This document shows, in pieces, positions 36,586-45,462 of a stretch of DNA of 64,000 bases. The DNA is from Clostridium sp. D43t1_170807_H7. Its GTDB lineage: Bacteria; Bacillota; Clostridia; Clostridiales; Clostridiaceae. Where the stretch lies: assembly GCF_015555905.1 (NCBI RefSeq), contig NZ_JADNLK010000009.1:54104-118103 (forward strand), written 5' to 3'. Position 1 is the stretch's first letter; each line of letters opens with the position of its first letter. Made by a program: the position numbers and the translations under genes. Under the pieces are notes generated by a model that saw only the letters and a list, made by a program, of their open reading frames with translations, was not told the DNA's origin and searched no databases.

Positions 36586-36662
36586 TATAAGTGAGAATCA
36601 AAATCTTTGATTTTGCTCTTCAAACTTACTCCTACGAATTCATATGAGTAGCGAGTTTCTTT
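36586..36662 (-). repeat. 77-nt repeat E1 inside the rhs core
   Basis: Begins AAAGAAACTCGCTACTCAT and ends TCTCACTTATA, exactly 77 bases as E2 with no gaps. Stem CTAC/GTAG replaces the CTAT/ATAG of E2, and hairpin CAAAATC-AAA-GATTTTG replaces CTAAATC-AAA-GATTTAG, both compensatory. TATAG occurs at both flanks, a possible target duplication. Confidence 0.88.
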
Positions 36663-36664
36663 TT

Positions 36665-36718
36665 ACTATATTTTACCACTCTATTTCCATAATTGTCTAT
36701 TAATCCAATTATGTCACC
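36665..36718 (-). pseudogene. rhs core fragment upstream of repeat E1
   Basis: GDIIGLIDNYGNRVVKYS is a textbook rhs/YD-repeat core end. Just upstream the frame shifts by one base and becomes unrecognisable, so the rest of the rhs gene is missing. From here to the AraC gene (36719-36866) I see only AT-rich promoter-like sequence. Confidence 0.75.
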
Positions 36719-36866
36719 TTAGCTGACTCATACTATAAACCTTGATTTATATATTAGCATTAAATATATAACTTTAAATCTAAGAAATAATAATAAAATA
36801 ATAAAATTAAATTATTTTTTATGTTATATTATTTAGTAATACAATTTACTAATATTGAGGTGAATC

Positions 36867-37871
36867 ATGATTTCCAAAACAACAAAGGAATTTCAAAATG
36901 AAGTTTTAAATAAAATGACATTTACTCCTTTTAAATTAGAAAACTATACAATTTATAAAAATGAAAATAGGCCTGAACTAGGATATTTTATTAAATATAG
37001 CCGAGAAGATTATTATGAATTTGAAATAGGTGATTATACTATATGTAATGATTTTTCTATCTCTTTTGAACACAATGAGCACTTAATGAGATTTGGAACT
37101 GTCTATACTGGAGAAACACAATTTGAAATTGAGGATAATCCTATCTCTTCTTTTAGTCCCTCTTCTTTTTTTGTATCTGAGAAGGGAATAAAAGGAAAGC
37201 AAACTTGGAGAAAAGGACAACACTTTCATGGTGCTGAAATAACAATTTATAAAAAATACTTTGATGAAATAATAAGACCTAATTTTCCTAAAACTATAGA
37301 TTTTGATAATTTTATTAGTAACTATACTTATAGATATTTGCCACTTGAAATATCTTCTATTATTCAAGGATTAAGAAGTATGTCCGAAGTTGATAAAATA
37401 ACTCCTATATATTTAGAAAGCAAGATATTAGAGTGTATTGCCTTACTTTATAACGAAATATACTCTTCTCCAGAAAATGTTTTTACTAATCAATTAAATT
37501 ATGGAGAGATAAAAATAGGAAAAGATAGATATATTACATTAACTGCATCAGATGCACATGCAATACAAAAAGCCCATGATATATTAACGGAAGAAGCCTG
37601 TAATCCACCAACTATTAAAGCTTTAAGTAAAATGGTATTTTTAAATGAGCAAAAATTAAAGGCTGGATTTTCAGCAAAATATCATATGTCAATTAGTCAA
37701 TATACTAATTCTATTAGAATGACACTAGCCGAAAATTTATTATCTACAACTGACTTAAGTATTGATGAGATAGCTAAACAGCTTGGATATAATTATAGCG
37801 GCAATTTTGTTAAAATGTTTAAAAAGACACACGGCAAAACTCCCTTGGCCTTTAGAAAACTTAAAATTTAA
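36867..37871 (+). CDS. AraC family transcriptional regulator
   Basis: 334 residues. The N-terminal about 225 residues form an effector domain of the type seen in siderophore-responsive AraC proteins (HLMRFGTVYTGETQF, KGKQTWRKGQHFHGAEI). The C-terminal DNA-binding domain (about 236-334) has two helix-turn-helix units: PPTIKALSKMVFLNEQKLKAGFSAKYH and LSIDEIAKQLGYNYSGNFVKMFKKTHGKTPLAFR (key residues GYNYSGNFVKMFKK). Transcribed alone. Regulation of an iron or siderophore system is plausible from the effector domain but unproven. Confidence 0.88.
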   Translation: MISKTTKEFQNEVLNKMTFTPFKLENYTIYKNENRPELGYFIKYSREDYYEFEIGDYTICNDFSISFEHNEHLMRFGTVYTGETQFEIEDNPISSFSPSSFFVSEKGIKGKQTWRKGQHFHGAEITIYKKYFDEIIRPNFPKTIDFDNFISNYTYRYLPLEISSIIQGLRSMSEVDKITPIYLESKILECIALLYNEIYSSPENVFTNQLNYGEIKIGKDRYITLTASDAHAIQKAHDILTEEACNPPTIKALSKMVFLNEQKLKAGFSAKYHMSISQYTNSIRMTLAENLLSTTDLSIDEIAKQLGYNYSGNFVKMFKKTHGKTPLAFRKLKI

Positions 37872-37880
37872 TCCTATAAT

Positions 37881-37922
37881 AAAGTTCCTTCTTAAATATA
37901 CTATCTAAGAAGGAACTCTTTT
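37881..37922. terminator. Bidirectional terminator after the AraC gene
   Basis: AAAGTTCCTTCTTA/TAAGAAGGAACTCTTTT stem between convergent genes. It touches the stop codon of the minus-strand isomerase-like gene. Confidence 0.88.
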
Positions 37923-38689
37923 CACTTTTTATTTCTCTCCATTATAATTCCAATTGATTCAATTGCTTCAATAAAGCTAGTTACTTCAATTGTCATTGAA
38001 GGATTATCACAATATTTATCTATTAAATTCAAAGTATTTATAACATCAATATTTCCATTATTAAATCCACAATGACTATCTTTTTTGCCATCATTATTGC
38101 TTAAATGTAAATGTCCTATTCTATTGCCTAATAACTTAATTATCTCTTCTAATGATTGATTAGAATAACAATTAGCATGACCTATATCTAAACATATAGA
38201 AAAAATATTATTATTCACTTTATCAACAAGTTCTTTTAAAACAGATAGATCTTTTTCATACATATTTTCAATATATATCTTTACACTTGCATCTTTATCA
38301 CTTAAAAACTCATTCCAAAATTCTAAGGAATTATTTATATATGTTTCCTTGAAATATATATCTTCATAATAACATGAATGAAAAACTAGTCTATCTGCTC
38401 CTAATTTTTTAGCTACAGAATATGCTTGATTATAACGAGTTAATGTAGCTTGCTTAATCATGCTATCAAAGCTTGCTGTATTTAAATCTAAAAATGGGCC
38501 ATGTATAGATAAAGATCTTCCCTTTATTAAATCCCCCATTCTTTCGCAATACTCCACTACTCCATTATCATCTTTATCTAAAGTATATCCTATTCCAAAC
38601 TCAATTATTTCAAGTCCAATTTCATACTGATTTAATATCTCACTAACTCTATCATCAGAAAAAAGCTGTGATACATATATTTTTCCCAT
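37922..38689 (-). CDS. Sugar phosphate isomerase/epimerase-like TIM-barrel protein
   Basis: 255 residues of the xylose-isomerase-like TIM barrel/endonuclease IV-type fold. Metal-site landmarks are LSIHGPFLDL, RLVFHSCYYED, IYIENMYEK, ICLDIGHANCY, HLHLSNNDGKKDSHC and MTIEVTSF, with the expected Glu-Asp-His-Glu set. Substrate unknown. It lies 30 bases after the sensor kinase gene in the same direction, so it may belong to the two-component operon. Confidence 0.82.
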   Translation of the reverse strand: MGKIYVSQLFSDDRVSEILNQYEIGLEIIEFGIGYTLDKDDNGVVEYCERMGDLIKGRSLSIHGPFLDLNTASFDSMIKQATLTRYNQAYSVAKKLGADRLVFHSCYYEDIYFKETYINNSLEFWNEFLSDKDASVKIYIENMYEKDLSVLKELVDKVNNNIFSICLDIGHANCYSNQSLEEIIKLLGNRIGHLHLSNNDGKKDSHCGFNNGNIDVINTLNLIDKYCDNPSMTIEVTSFIEAIESIGIIMERNKK

Positions 38690-38718
38690 ATTTATATACT
38701 CTCTCTTTAGTTTAATTT

Positions 38719-39975
38719 TTATATTTGTTTTTCAGGTAAATACACCGTTATTCTTGTCCCTATTTCTTTTCTACTTAAAACACTAAAATATCCATTATGA
38801 TTATCAATGATCCATTTAGCTATAGATAATCCAAGACCTGTACCTCCATTTTTCCTAACTCTTGCTGTATCAGCTCTAAAGAATCTCTCAAATATATGAG
38901 GTATATCCTTCATATCCATTCCTATTCCATTATCTTGTACAGAAAAATAAGGTTCTCCATTATTACTTCTTCCTGTTTTAAGTATTATATTTTCTCCTGA
39001 TTCTGTATATTTAGCCGCATTTTCAACTAATATTCTAGCAGTTTGCTTAAGAAGCCCCACATCTCCATAAACATTAACATCTTCTAAATTAATATAACTG
39101 TATACATGTTTATCATCTATCATTTTAGACTCTTCTACAACTTCCTTAATCATATTACTAAGTGAAAATTCTTTAATAGTAAGCTGTGTTTTCCCATTAA
39201 TACCCCTTGCTAAGAATAATAATTGCTCAACTAAATTTTTCATATTTTCTGATTCAGACTTTATAGCTGTAATAGATTCATCTAATACACTTTCATCACT
39301 TTTTCCCCATCTATCAAGCATATTGGCATAACCTTGAATTACTGAAATAGGAGTTCTAAGTTCATGTGAAGCATCTGATACAAACCTAGCTTGCTGTCTA
39401 TAAGAATCCCTCATTCTATCTAACAATTTGTTAATAGCATCCTCTAACCCCTTAAACTCACTATCTCCAATATGAATTCTTTCATCAGAAGCAACTGGAC
39501 TAATTTTTGATATAGCATCTTCTAAACTATGGAACTTTTCTTCATCAAATACCATATTACTAAGCCTCTCTGCTGTTTCTGCTATTTCATTAAGAGGCTT
39601 TAATATTTTTCTAACTCTTGCTGTTCCCAATATTATTTCTTCTAATAAAAATATACCTTCTAATATTCCAATTATTATTATTATTTTTCTTAGATTATAT
39701 AAAAAATAACTAGCGGCCTTAACCATAGTTTTTCCATCATCCCATATTACTGTATAAGTTGCTGTTTCTATGGGATAAAAATTAATTGTTCTTTCAGCAT
39801 TATTTACTAATTCTCCATAAAAGTTTTTCTCAGAATCAATACACCATAGCCCTATTAAAATTGCCATTAAAATAGTATCAATTATAAGAAATTTAAAAAA
39901 CAAATCTCTTACTTGTATAGCATTAAGCTTTATTGCAATAGATGTAACATTTTTTGTTTTTCTTATTCTACTCAT
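38719..39975 (-). CDS. Sensor histidine kinase of an OmpR-type two-component system
   Basis: 418 residues. Two transmembrane segments (about 27-46 and 93-115) enclose a short outer loop. A HAMP-like linker (LKPLNEIAETAERLS) precedes the HisKA motif SDASHELRTPISVIQGYANML. The HATPase part has NAAKYTESG, DNGIGM, and GGTGLGLSIAKW. It overlaps the response regulator gene by 8 bases and phosphorylates it by inference. Confidence 0.94.
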   Translation of the reverse strand: MSRIRKTKNVTSIAIKLNAIQVRDLFFKFLIIDTILMAILIGLWCIDSEKNFYGELVNNAERTINFYPIETATYTVIWDDGKTMVKAASYFLYNLRKIIIIIGILEGIFLLEEIILGTARVRKILKPLNEIAETAERLSNMVFDEEKFHSLEDAISKISPVASDERIHIGDSEFKGLEDAINKLLDRMRDSYRQQARFVSDASHELRTPISVIQGYANMLDRWGKSDESVLDESITAIKSESENMKNLVEQLLFLARGINGKTQLTIKEFSLSNMIKEVVEESKMIDDKHVYSYINLEDVNVYGDVGLLKQTARILVENAAKYTESGENIILKTGRSNNGEPYFSVQDNGIGMDMKDIPHIFERFFRADTARVRKNGGTGLGLSIAKWIIDNHNGYFSVLSRKEIGTRITVYLPEKQI

Positions 39976-40648
39976 CTTTTATTACGTATCCTACTCCACG
40001 AACTGTAGTAATTATTTTAACATTAAATTTATCATCAATTTTTGTTCTTAAATATCGTATATATACATCTATTACATTCGTTTCTCCAACATAGTCATAA
40101 CCACATACTTTTTCCATAAGTACATCTCTAGTTAAAACTATATTTTTATTTTCCATTAATATTTTTAAAAGCATAAATTCTCTATTAGTTAATTCAATTT
40201 CTGTATTATCATAAAGTACTTTATGCCTTAATTTATCTAAAGATAGTAAACCACACTTTAATACATCTTCATCTTTTTTTACAGTAACTATTCTCTTTTT
40301 TAGAGCATTTCTTACTCTTGCAAGTAATTCTTCAATTGCAAAAGGTTTTGTTATATAATCATCTGCACCGGCATCAAGACCTGATACTTTGTCCATAACA
40401 GCATCCCTTGCAGTTAGCATTATTACTGGTATATCAGAACTTTTTCTAAGCCTTCTTAATACTTCGAGACCATTAAGTTCTGGTAGCATTACATCTAAAA
40501 GTACTAAATCTACCTCACCCTTTTCAGCAATTTCAAGACCTTCTCTACCATTATTAACTTTTACTACTTTATACCCTTCATGAACTAGCTCTAACTCTAT
40601 AAATCTTGCTATTTTTTCTTCATCTTCAACTATTAAAATCTTAATCAT
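39968..40648 (-). CDS. OmpR/PhoB-family response regulator
   Basis: 226 residues. The receiver domain has acidic pocket EDEE, phospho-acceptor Asp in LVLLDVMLPELNG, Thr in MLTARD and Lys in ITKPF. The C-terminal winged helix (about 130-226) includes LTNREFMLLKILMEN and RYLRTKIDD...TVRGVGYVI. Its ATG shares one base with the TAA of the upstream DUF4342 gene, so the regulator is translated together with that protein. Confidence 0.96.
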   Translation of the reverse strand: MIKILIVEDEEKIARFIELELVHEGYKVVKVNNGREGLEIAEKGEVDLVLLDVMLPELNGLEVLRRLRKSSDIPVIMLTARDAVMDKVSGLDAGADDYITKPFAIEELLARVRNALKKRIVTVKKDEDVLKCGLLSLDKLRHKVLYDNTEIELTNREFMLLKILMENKNIVLTRDVLMEKVCGYDYVGETNVIDVYIRYLRTKIDDKFNVKIITTVRGVGYVIKDE

Positions 40649-41196
40649 TACCTTTCTCCACCTTTCCCTTTTGCTTTAATCTTCTGCACTTCTTTTGATA
40701 TTTTACTTAATATATCATTAACTTTATCTGTATTAATCTTCTTAGATTCTACAGAAAATTCTATATCTAAAAATAATCCAATAACAATCAAAGGTATTAG
40801 TAGCCAAAATCCAAATATTAAAAGAACAATAACTACTGTAAGTGGAAATTTTAAAAAGAAATTATTTTTACCTTTTATTTCTATAAAAATATTATTACAG
40901 TTATCTATAAACTTACATATAGCCTCAAAAATTCCCTCAAAGGTACTATTAGATTTATAATTACTATCTTTTTTAACTTCCTCAAAGTTAGATTCTGTAT
41001 TTTCTTCTTCATAACTTTCCTTATATTCATTAGTATAAAATATACTAACAGAAGGTGCTTTTACTTTTCCTTCCTTCTCCAACTCTAAAATAGCATCAAG
41101 TATATCCCAATTATTTATTTCTAATACCCTTTTTGCATCTTCATATGTTATTCCTGTCTTTTCCCTTAACTTTTCTACAAGATTAAGTTTATCCAC
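40648..41196 (-). CDS. DUF4342 protein with UBA/TS-N-like domain, copy 1
   Basis: 182 residues. The N-terminal 45 residues form a UBA-like three-helix unit (VEKLREKTGITYEDAKRVLEINNWDILDAILELEKEG, key residues TGITYEDAKRVL...NNWDILDAI). A variable acidic spacer follows, then a DUF4342 region with membrane segments near 120-145 (PLTVVIVLLIFGFWLLIPLIV, 20-residue core hydrophobic). It forms one transcript with the two-component system and is a possible membrane-associated partner. The function of DUF4342 is unknown. Confidence 0.78.
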   Translation of the reverse strand: MDKLNLVEKLREKTGITYEDAKRVLEINNWDILDAILELEKEGKVKAPSVSIFYTNEYKESYEEENTESNFEEVKKDSNYKSNSTFEGIFEAICKFIDNCNNIFIEIKGKNNFFLKFPLTVVIVLLIFGFWLLIPLIVIGLFLDIEFSVESKKINTDKVNDILSKISKEVQKIKAKGKGGER

Positions 41197-41342
41197 AAAT
41201 GCTCCTCCATCTTTTATTTAATAACAACTAATTTAATTATATCCTTATTTATTAAATTATACCATTTGGCAAGATATTTCTAAAGATTTCATAAAAAGAA
41301 AAAGACCTTGAATTATATTCAAAGCCTATTTCTTTTAATATT

Positions 41343-41882
41343 CTAGTTTCCTTCATATCCTTTTTTAAAATCTTTTTTTATAGTATCTGCTGATTCTGAT
41401 ACTTTTTCAAAAACATCATTTACTCCATCACAATTCATATTAGGTCCTCCCACTGAATACTTATATCCACAGAATAAACCTATTATTAATAATATTACAG
41501 TCGGTGGCATAAAGAATAATAATAAAAGTATTGAAATTGTTAATGATATTCTTATTGGTTTTTCATTATCTTTTTTAACTTCAAAATAATTCTTATTCCC
41601 TTTAGATATAATCTTTCCTAAACCTTTAAATATTCTTCCAATAACTTCTCCAATTCCACCATAGCTTTCGTGCTTTTTTTTAGTACTATCTTCTTTCTTT
41701 TGGTCCTCTTCTTTTATTTCAATAATAGTTGTAGTATAATTATTTTCTACTTTTCCACTTCTCTCTAGATATATTATTGCATCTAAAAGATCCCAATTAC
41801 ATTTTTCTAATACCTCTTGTGCTTCTTCATAAGTTACATGAGCTTTCTCCATTAATTTTTTAATCATTTCATTTCTTTCCAT
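41343..41882 (-). CDS. DUF4342 protein with UBA/TS-N-like domain, copy 2
   Basis: 179 residues, a clear paralogue of the next gene downstream: MIKKLMEKAHVTYEEAQEVLEKCNWDLLDAIIYLE at the start, a charged spacer, then the PIRISLTISILLLLFFMPPTVILL hydrophobic part (core ISLTISILLLLFF). 146 bases separate the copies. That gap has a weak IR/T-run near 41291-41340, so transcription of copy 1 may partly depend on read-through. The function is unknown. Confidence 0.76.
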   Translation of the reverse strand: MERNEMIKKLMEKAHVTYEEAQEVLEKCNWDLLDAIIYLERSGKVENNYTTTIIEIKEEDQKKEDSTKKKHESYGGIGEVIGRIFKGLGKIISKGNKNYFEVKKDNEKPIRISLTISILLLLFFMPPTVILLIIGLFCGYKYSVGGPNMNCDGVNDVFEKVSESADTIKKDFKKGYEGN

Positions 41883-42042
41883 TTATATAACCCTCCCGAA
41901 ATTTGTTTTTCTCATTTACTATGGTTATATAATACTTTTAGTAAATTAATCTAAAATATAAGAAAGATTAAAATTAGATTAAAAATTATATTTATTAATA
42001 TAAAATACCTATATTTCTTATTAACACATCTTATAGAAATTA

Positions 42043-42420
42043 TTATTTAGGACGCTTCTTAACTTGTTTTTGAGAAAGTCCTTTTTTTATTTCAAAGCAT
42101 CCAACTACAAATAAAAAAATACCAAAAGCTTTCTTTAATATTTCAGAAGACAAATAATTTGCTAAAAAGGCACCTACAATAGAACCTAAAACTCCAAATA
42201 AAGCTATTGGTATTACTAACTTAAGTATAACATTTTTATTTTTAATATGGATTATAAGAGCAAAAATAGCCATTGGTATAGATGACAGTAAATTAATACT
42301 TTGAGCGATTTTAGGATCAATTTTTACAAACATAATTAAAGCAGGTATAAGAATAGTTCCTCCTCCCATTCCCATTCCACCAATTATTCCTGCAAAAAAA
42401 CCTATTATTGTATATATCAT
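42043..42420 (-). CDS. Half-size TauE/SafE family permease, second
   Basis: 125 residues with four hydrophobic helices. The glycine-rich motif GGMGMGGGTILIPALIMF near the N-terminus is the TauE/SafE signature, and QSINLLSSIPMAIFAL follows. Full-length relatives are about 250 residues with two such halves. This gene and its neighbour each encode one half and share one base at the junction, so a heterodimeric exporter (sulfite or organosulfonate type by family) is inferred. Confidence 0.85.
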   Translation of the reverse strand: MIYTIIGFFAGIIGGMGMGGGTILIPALIMFVKIDPKIAQSINLLSSIPMAIFALIIHIKNKNVILKLVIPIALFGVLGSIVGAFLANYLSSEILKKAFGIFLFVVGCFEIKKGLSQKQVKKRPK

Positions 42421-42800
42421 TAAAACACCATCCTAAATGCAGCTATTATCATTATTATTCCAAAAATTATTCTTAAAAATTTTCCTGTAACTTTAGATAA
42501 TAATTTAGCTCCAATAATCCCACCTACTATACTTCCTATTGCAACTCTCCATGTCAACTGAAAATCATAAGTACCTTTAAAAATATAAACTGCTGAACTT
42601 GCCCCGGTTAAAAATACTATTATAGCTAGTGCTGTGGCATGTGATTTATGCTCTTCTAACTTAATAATATCATTTAAAATTGGTACTAAAAGAGTGCCTC
42701 CACCTGAACCAAAAGATCCATTTATGAACCCTGTAAATAAGCCTATTAAAGAATTTTTTATATTAAAACTCTTTTTTTTATTTTCCATCTTACTCACCAC
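42420..42800 (-). CDS. Half-size TauE/SafE family permease, first
   Basis: 126 residues with four hydrophobic helices. TauE/SafE motif GSFGSGGGTLLVPIL, then HATALAIIVFLTGASSAVYI and GGIIGAKLLSKVTGKFLR. Its ATG sits 126 codons ahead of the partner ATG, and the stop overlaps that partner by one base (TAATG type). A GGTGGTG ribosome site precedes it. Confidence 0.85.
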   Translation of the reverse strand: MVSKMENKKKSFNIKNSLIGLFTGFINGSFGSGGGTLLVPILNDIIKLEEHKSHATALAIIVFLTGASSAVYIFKGTYDFQLTWRVAIGSIVGGIIGAKLLSKVTGKFLRIIFGIIMIIAAFRMVF

Positions 42801-42890
42801 CTAATTGTATTTTAACCAATTCATATTGTTTTAATTAGTGATAGATTATTTAAAATAATATTATACAGTTATTCTTAATAAATATTTATT

Positions 42891-42927
42891 AAAAAGGCTG
42901 TGCATATTATTGCAACAGCCTTTTTTT
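42891..42927 (-). terminator. Intrinsic terminator of aroQ
   Basis: GGCTGTTGCA/TGCACAGCC-type stem with A and T runs on both sides, 10 bases past the aroQ stop codon. Confidence 0.88.
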
Positions 42928-42936
42928 ACTAAAGTC

Positions 42937-43383
42937 TTACTTATTTTTAGTTATATAGTCTTCTAAAGCTTCCATAGCTAAAACATAACCTTTTTCACCG
43001 AATCCACATATTTGCCCTATACAAGCTGGGGCCGTCTTAGACTCTTTTCTAAACTCTTCTCTAGCATGCACATTTGAAATATGAACTTCAACTGTTGGAA
43101 TTCCAGTATTTCCTTTTATAGCATCATGTAAAGCTATGCTGTAGTGAGTATATGCACCTGGATTTATAACAACACCATCAAACTTTTCAAAGTATGCTCT
43201 TTGTAAGAAATCTATCATAGTTCCTTCACAATTACTTTGAAGTAAAGTGACTTCGTATCCTCTCTTTTCTCCTTCTTCTTTTATATATTCACATATTTCA
43301 GTAAAACTCTTTGATCCATATATTCCTTTTTCTCTAACACCTATCATATTTATATTAGGACCATTTATTATCATAAACTTCAT
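42937..43383 (-). CDS. aroQ: Type II 3-dehydroquinate dehydratase
   Basis: 148 residues, dodecameric type II enzyme (3-dehydroquinate to 3-dehydroshikimate). Landmarks are INGPNINMIGVREKGIYG with the catalytic Tyr, VINPGAYTHYSIALHDAI, and VEVHISNVHAREEFR. This supplies the step missing from the aro operon at 51.5-60.8 kb, about 8 kb away and separately transcribed. GGAGGAA precedes the ATG. Confidence 0.96.
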   Translation of the reverse strand: MKFMIINGPNINMIGVREKGIYGSKSFTEICEYIKEEGEKRGYEVTLLQSNCEGTMIDFLQRAYFEKFDGVVINPGAYTHYSIALHDAIKGNTGIPTVEVHISNVHAREEFRKESKTAPACIGQICGFGEKGYVLAMEALEDYITKNK

Positions 43384-43436
43384 AACTTATTCCTCCTATA
43401 TGCACTTTTACAACATCTATTTTTTTTATTTTAATT

Positions 43437-44183
43437 CTATCTTTCTTTAATTATAGCCTTTCTAATTAACAAAAATGCAACTCCAGATAATATTACTACT
43501 AATACTAAAAATGTAGTTATACAAGCAAAAACATTTACTGGATTAAATCCAAAAATATAATCAAGAAATTCATTTATTTTCATCATTAATCTAGGATTTG
43601 TTATAGAAAAATTAGCATTAAATATTATGAATACTACTGGAATAACTGATACTAATACTTTTAAATATTTATTAGATCTATAATAAATCATGTTAATAAC
43701 TATTCCAATTACATAAACTAGTAAACATAAAGAAAATTGAAATAAAATTGTATTAAAAATAGTACTTAAGCTATTACTTTGTGTCCAAGATCCATTATGA
43801 ATATCTCCTATGATTCCAACTAAATTTCCATAAGCCATGTCATAAAGTGTTGGGTTCTTAATAAAAATATTACTTATTCTATTAATTATAACATCTATAA
43901 TTGACATAACTAAGGATATTGGAATGCTTGATATTAATAATCCTTTAATAAATGTTTTTCTTGATATACCATTACTCTTAGCAAAATAAAAATTTGATTT
44001 AAATGAATTTAATCCACAAACAAATAAGAAAATTACAGTTGAAAATTCTACACCAGACATTGAACTTCTACCACCTGATACAGCTATTAGTCCTATTATT
44101 ACACAAACAAATATACAATAATATATTATGCTCGCTTTCACAATCCCCTCAATATTCATCTTTGCAATCTTTAAACTTTTCAT
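43437..44183 (-). CDS. ABC-2-type transporter permease
   Basis: 248 residues with six hydrophobic helices (about 13-34, 44-60, 75-95, 140-165, 175-195, 220-240). No catalytic motif is expected. It starts one base after the ATPase gene ends and is the membrane part of the GntR-controlled exporter. Substrate unknown; similar sets respond to cell-envelope antibiotics. Confidence 0.78.
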   Translation of the reverse strand: MKSLKIAKMNIEGIVKASIIYYCIFVCVIIGLIAVSGGRSSMSGVEFSTVIFLFVCGLNSFKSNFYFAKSNGISRKTFIKGLLISSIPISLVMSIIDVIINRISNIFIKNPTLYDMAYGNLVGIIGDIHNGSWTQSNSLSTIFNTILFQFSLCLLVYVIGIVINMIYYRSNKYLKVLVSVIPVVFIIFNANFSITNPRLMMKINEFLDYIFGFNPVNVFACITTFLVLVVILSGVAFLLIRKAIIKER

Positions 44184-44184
44184 C

Positions 44185-45057
44185 TTAAACCTCCTCCTTT
44201 TCAGTTAAATATATAAATAACTTTTGTAATTCAACCTTTGAAAATTTTAAATCTAAATCTTCTGCTAACTTTTTATCTTCATTAGTTAAATTACCTATTA
44301 TAGTAGCAGATTTAAATGATGTTATCTCCTCAATATTAACTATATTTTTTGCACTTATAAACTTATCTATATTTTCAGTTAATCCAGAAACTGTATATGA
44401 CTTATCTAATAATTCTTCAGCTTCATCACTACTAATAATTTTGTTATTATTCAAAATAATTACCTTTTCTATTAAATTTGAAACCTCTTCAATAATATGA
44501 GTAGATAAAATTATAGTTTTAGGTTTTTCAATATAGTTTTCCATTAATTCTTTATAAAATAATTCTCTATGATTTGCATCAAGTCCTAGTACTGGCTCAT
44601 CAAATATTAAAATTTCTGCATTTGAAGCAAGTGTAGTTATTATTTTGCATATTGAATTATATCCCGTTGAAAGATTCTTTATTTTAGTATTAATATTTAA
44701 ACTAAATTTCTTTGATAATTCTAAGGCATACTTGCTATCAAAATTACTGTAAAATTCTTTAGTCCATTTAAATACATCTTTTACTTTAAAATCTTCTGGA
44801 TAAAGAGTTCTTTCAGTCATAAAATATATCTTTTCTAAAGCATTATCATTTTCATATACATTTTCGCCATCAATTGTAATTTCACCTGAATCTACTATTG
44901 CTCTATCAGTAATTAAATTTAATAAAGTTGTTTTTCCTGCTCCATTTCTTCCTAGCAGCCCATAAATTTTATTTTCTTCAAATTTTATATTTATATCTTT
45001 TAAAACTTGTTTTTTATTATAGATTTTATTGACCTTTTTAACCTCTATTATAGCCAT
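44185..45057 (-). CDS. ABC transporter ATP-binding protein
   Basis: 290 residues. Walker A GRNGAGKTTLLN, a Q-loop replaced by FMTERTLYP, a slightly degenerate signature LSTGYNSICKI, Walker B AEILIFDEPVLGLD, and switch His in ILSTHIIEE. The ABC C motif LSTGY differs from LSGGQ, as is common in YtrB-type ATPases. It lies four bases after the GntR gene. Confidence 0.9.
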   Translation of the reverse strand: MAIIEVKKVNKIYNKKQVLKDINIKFEENKIYGLLGRNGAGKTTLLNLITDRAIVDSGEITIDGENVYENDNALEKIYFMTERTLYPEDFKVKDVFKWTKEFYSNFDSKYALELSKKFSLNINTKIKNLSTGYNSICKIITTLASNAEILIFDEPVLGLDANHRELFYKELMENYIEKPKTIILSTHIIEEVSNLIEKVIILNNNKIISSDEAEELLDKSYTVSGLTENIDKFISAKNIVNIEEITSFKSATIIGNLTNEDKKLAEDLDLKFSKVELQKLFIYLTEKEEV

Positions 45058-45061
45058 ATTC

Positions 45062-45424
45062 TTACCTCTCTTTACTAATCATTTTTATAATATCTTCTAT
45101 TGATATATTTAGTTTCTTTGCCTCATCTAAAAGTGCAACTATATAATTATTAAAAAAGCTTTCTTTTCTTTTATTCATTAATATCTCTTTACTTCCTTTA
45201 GAAACAAACATCCCAACACCTCTTTTTTTATATATAATTCCTTCATCAACTAAAATGTTAAATCCCTTTCCTACAGTAGCAGGATTAATTTTATACTTTA
45301 CTGATATTTCTGTAGTTGATGGTATCATCTCATCCTCTTTGAATATTCCTTTTATAATATTATCCTCTATTGACTGAGCTATTTGAATGTAAATGGGAAT
45401 ATCATTATTAAACTCTATAATCAT
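45062..45424 (-). CDS. GntR-family transcriptional regulator (YtrA type)
   Basis: 120 residues. The winged helix-turn-helix reads PIYIQIAQSIEDNIIKGIFKEDEMIPSTTEISVKYKINPATVGKGFNILVDEGIIYKKRGVGMFV (key residues PSTTEISVKYKINPATV). Only a short C-terminal helical tail follows, which defines the YtrA subgroup. It is the first gene of the operon with the ABC ATPase and permease, and a palindrome over its own promoter indicates autoregulation. Confidence 0.93.
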   Translation of the reverse strand: MIIEFNNDIPIYIQIAQSIEDNIIKGIFKEDEMIPSTTEISVKYKINPATVGKGFNILVDEGIIYKKRGVGMFVSKGSKEILMNKRKESFFNNYIVALLDEAKKLNISIEDIIKMISKER

Positions 45425-45462
45425 ATTATATTTTTACCCTCCCTTCTCTTAGTTAGTTAATC

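Noticed and set aside
36389..36662. Programmed inversion or intein within rhs
   Set aside because: Both 77-nt copies have the same orientation and cannot invert the segment between them; there is no splicing-domain sequence.
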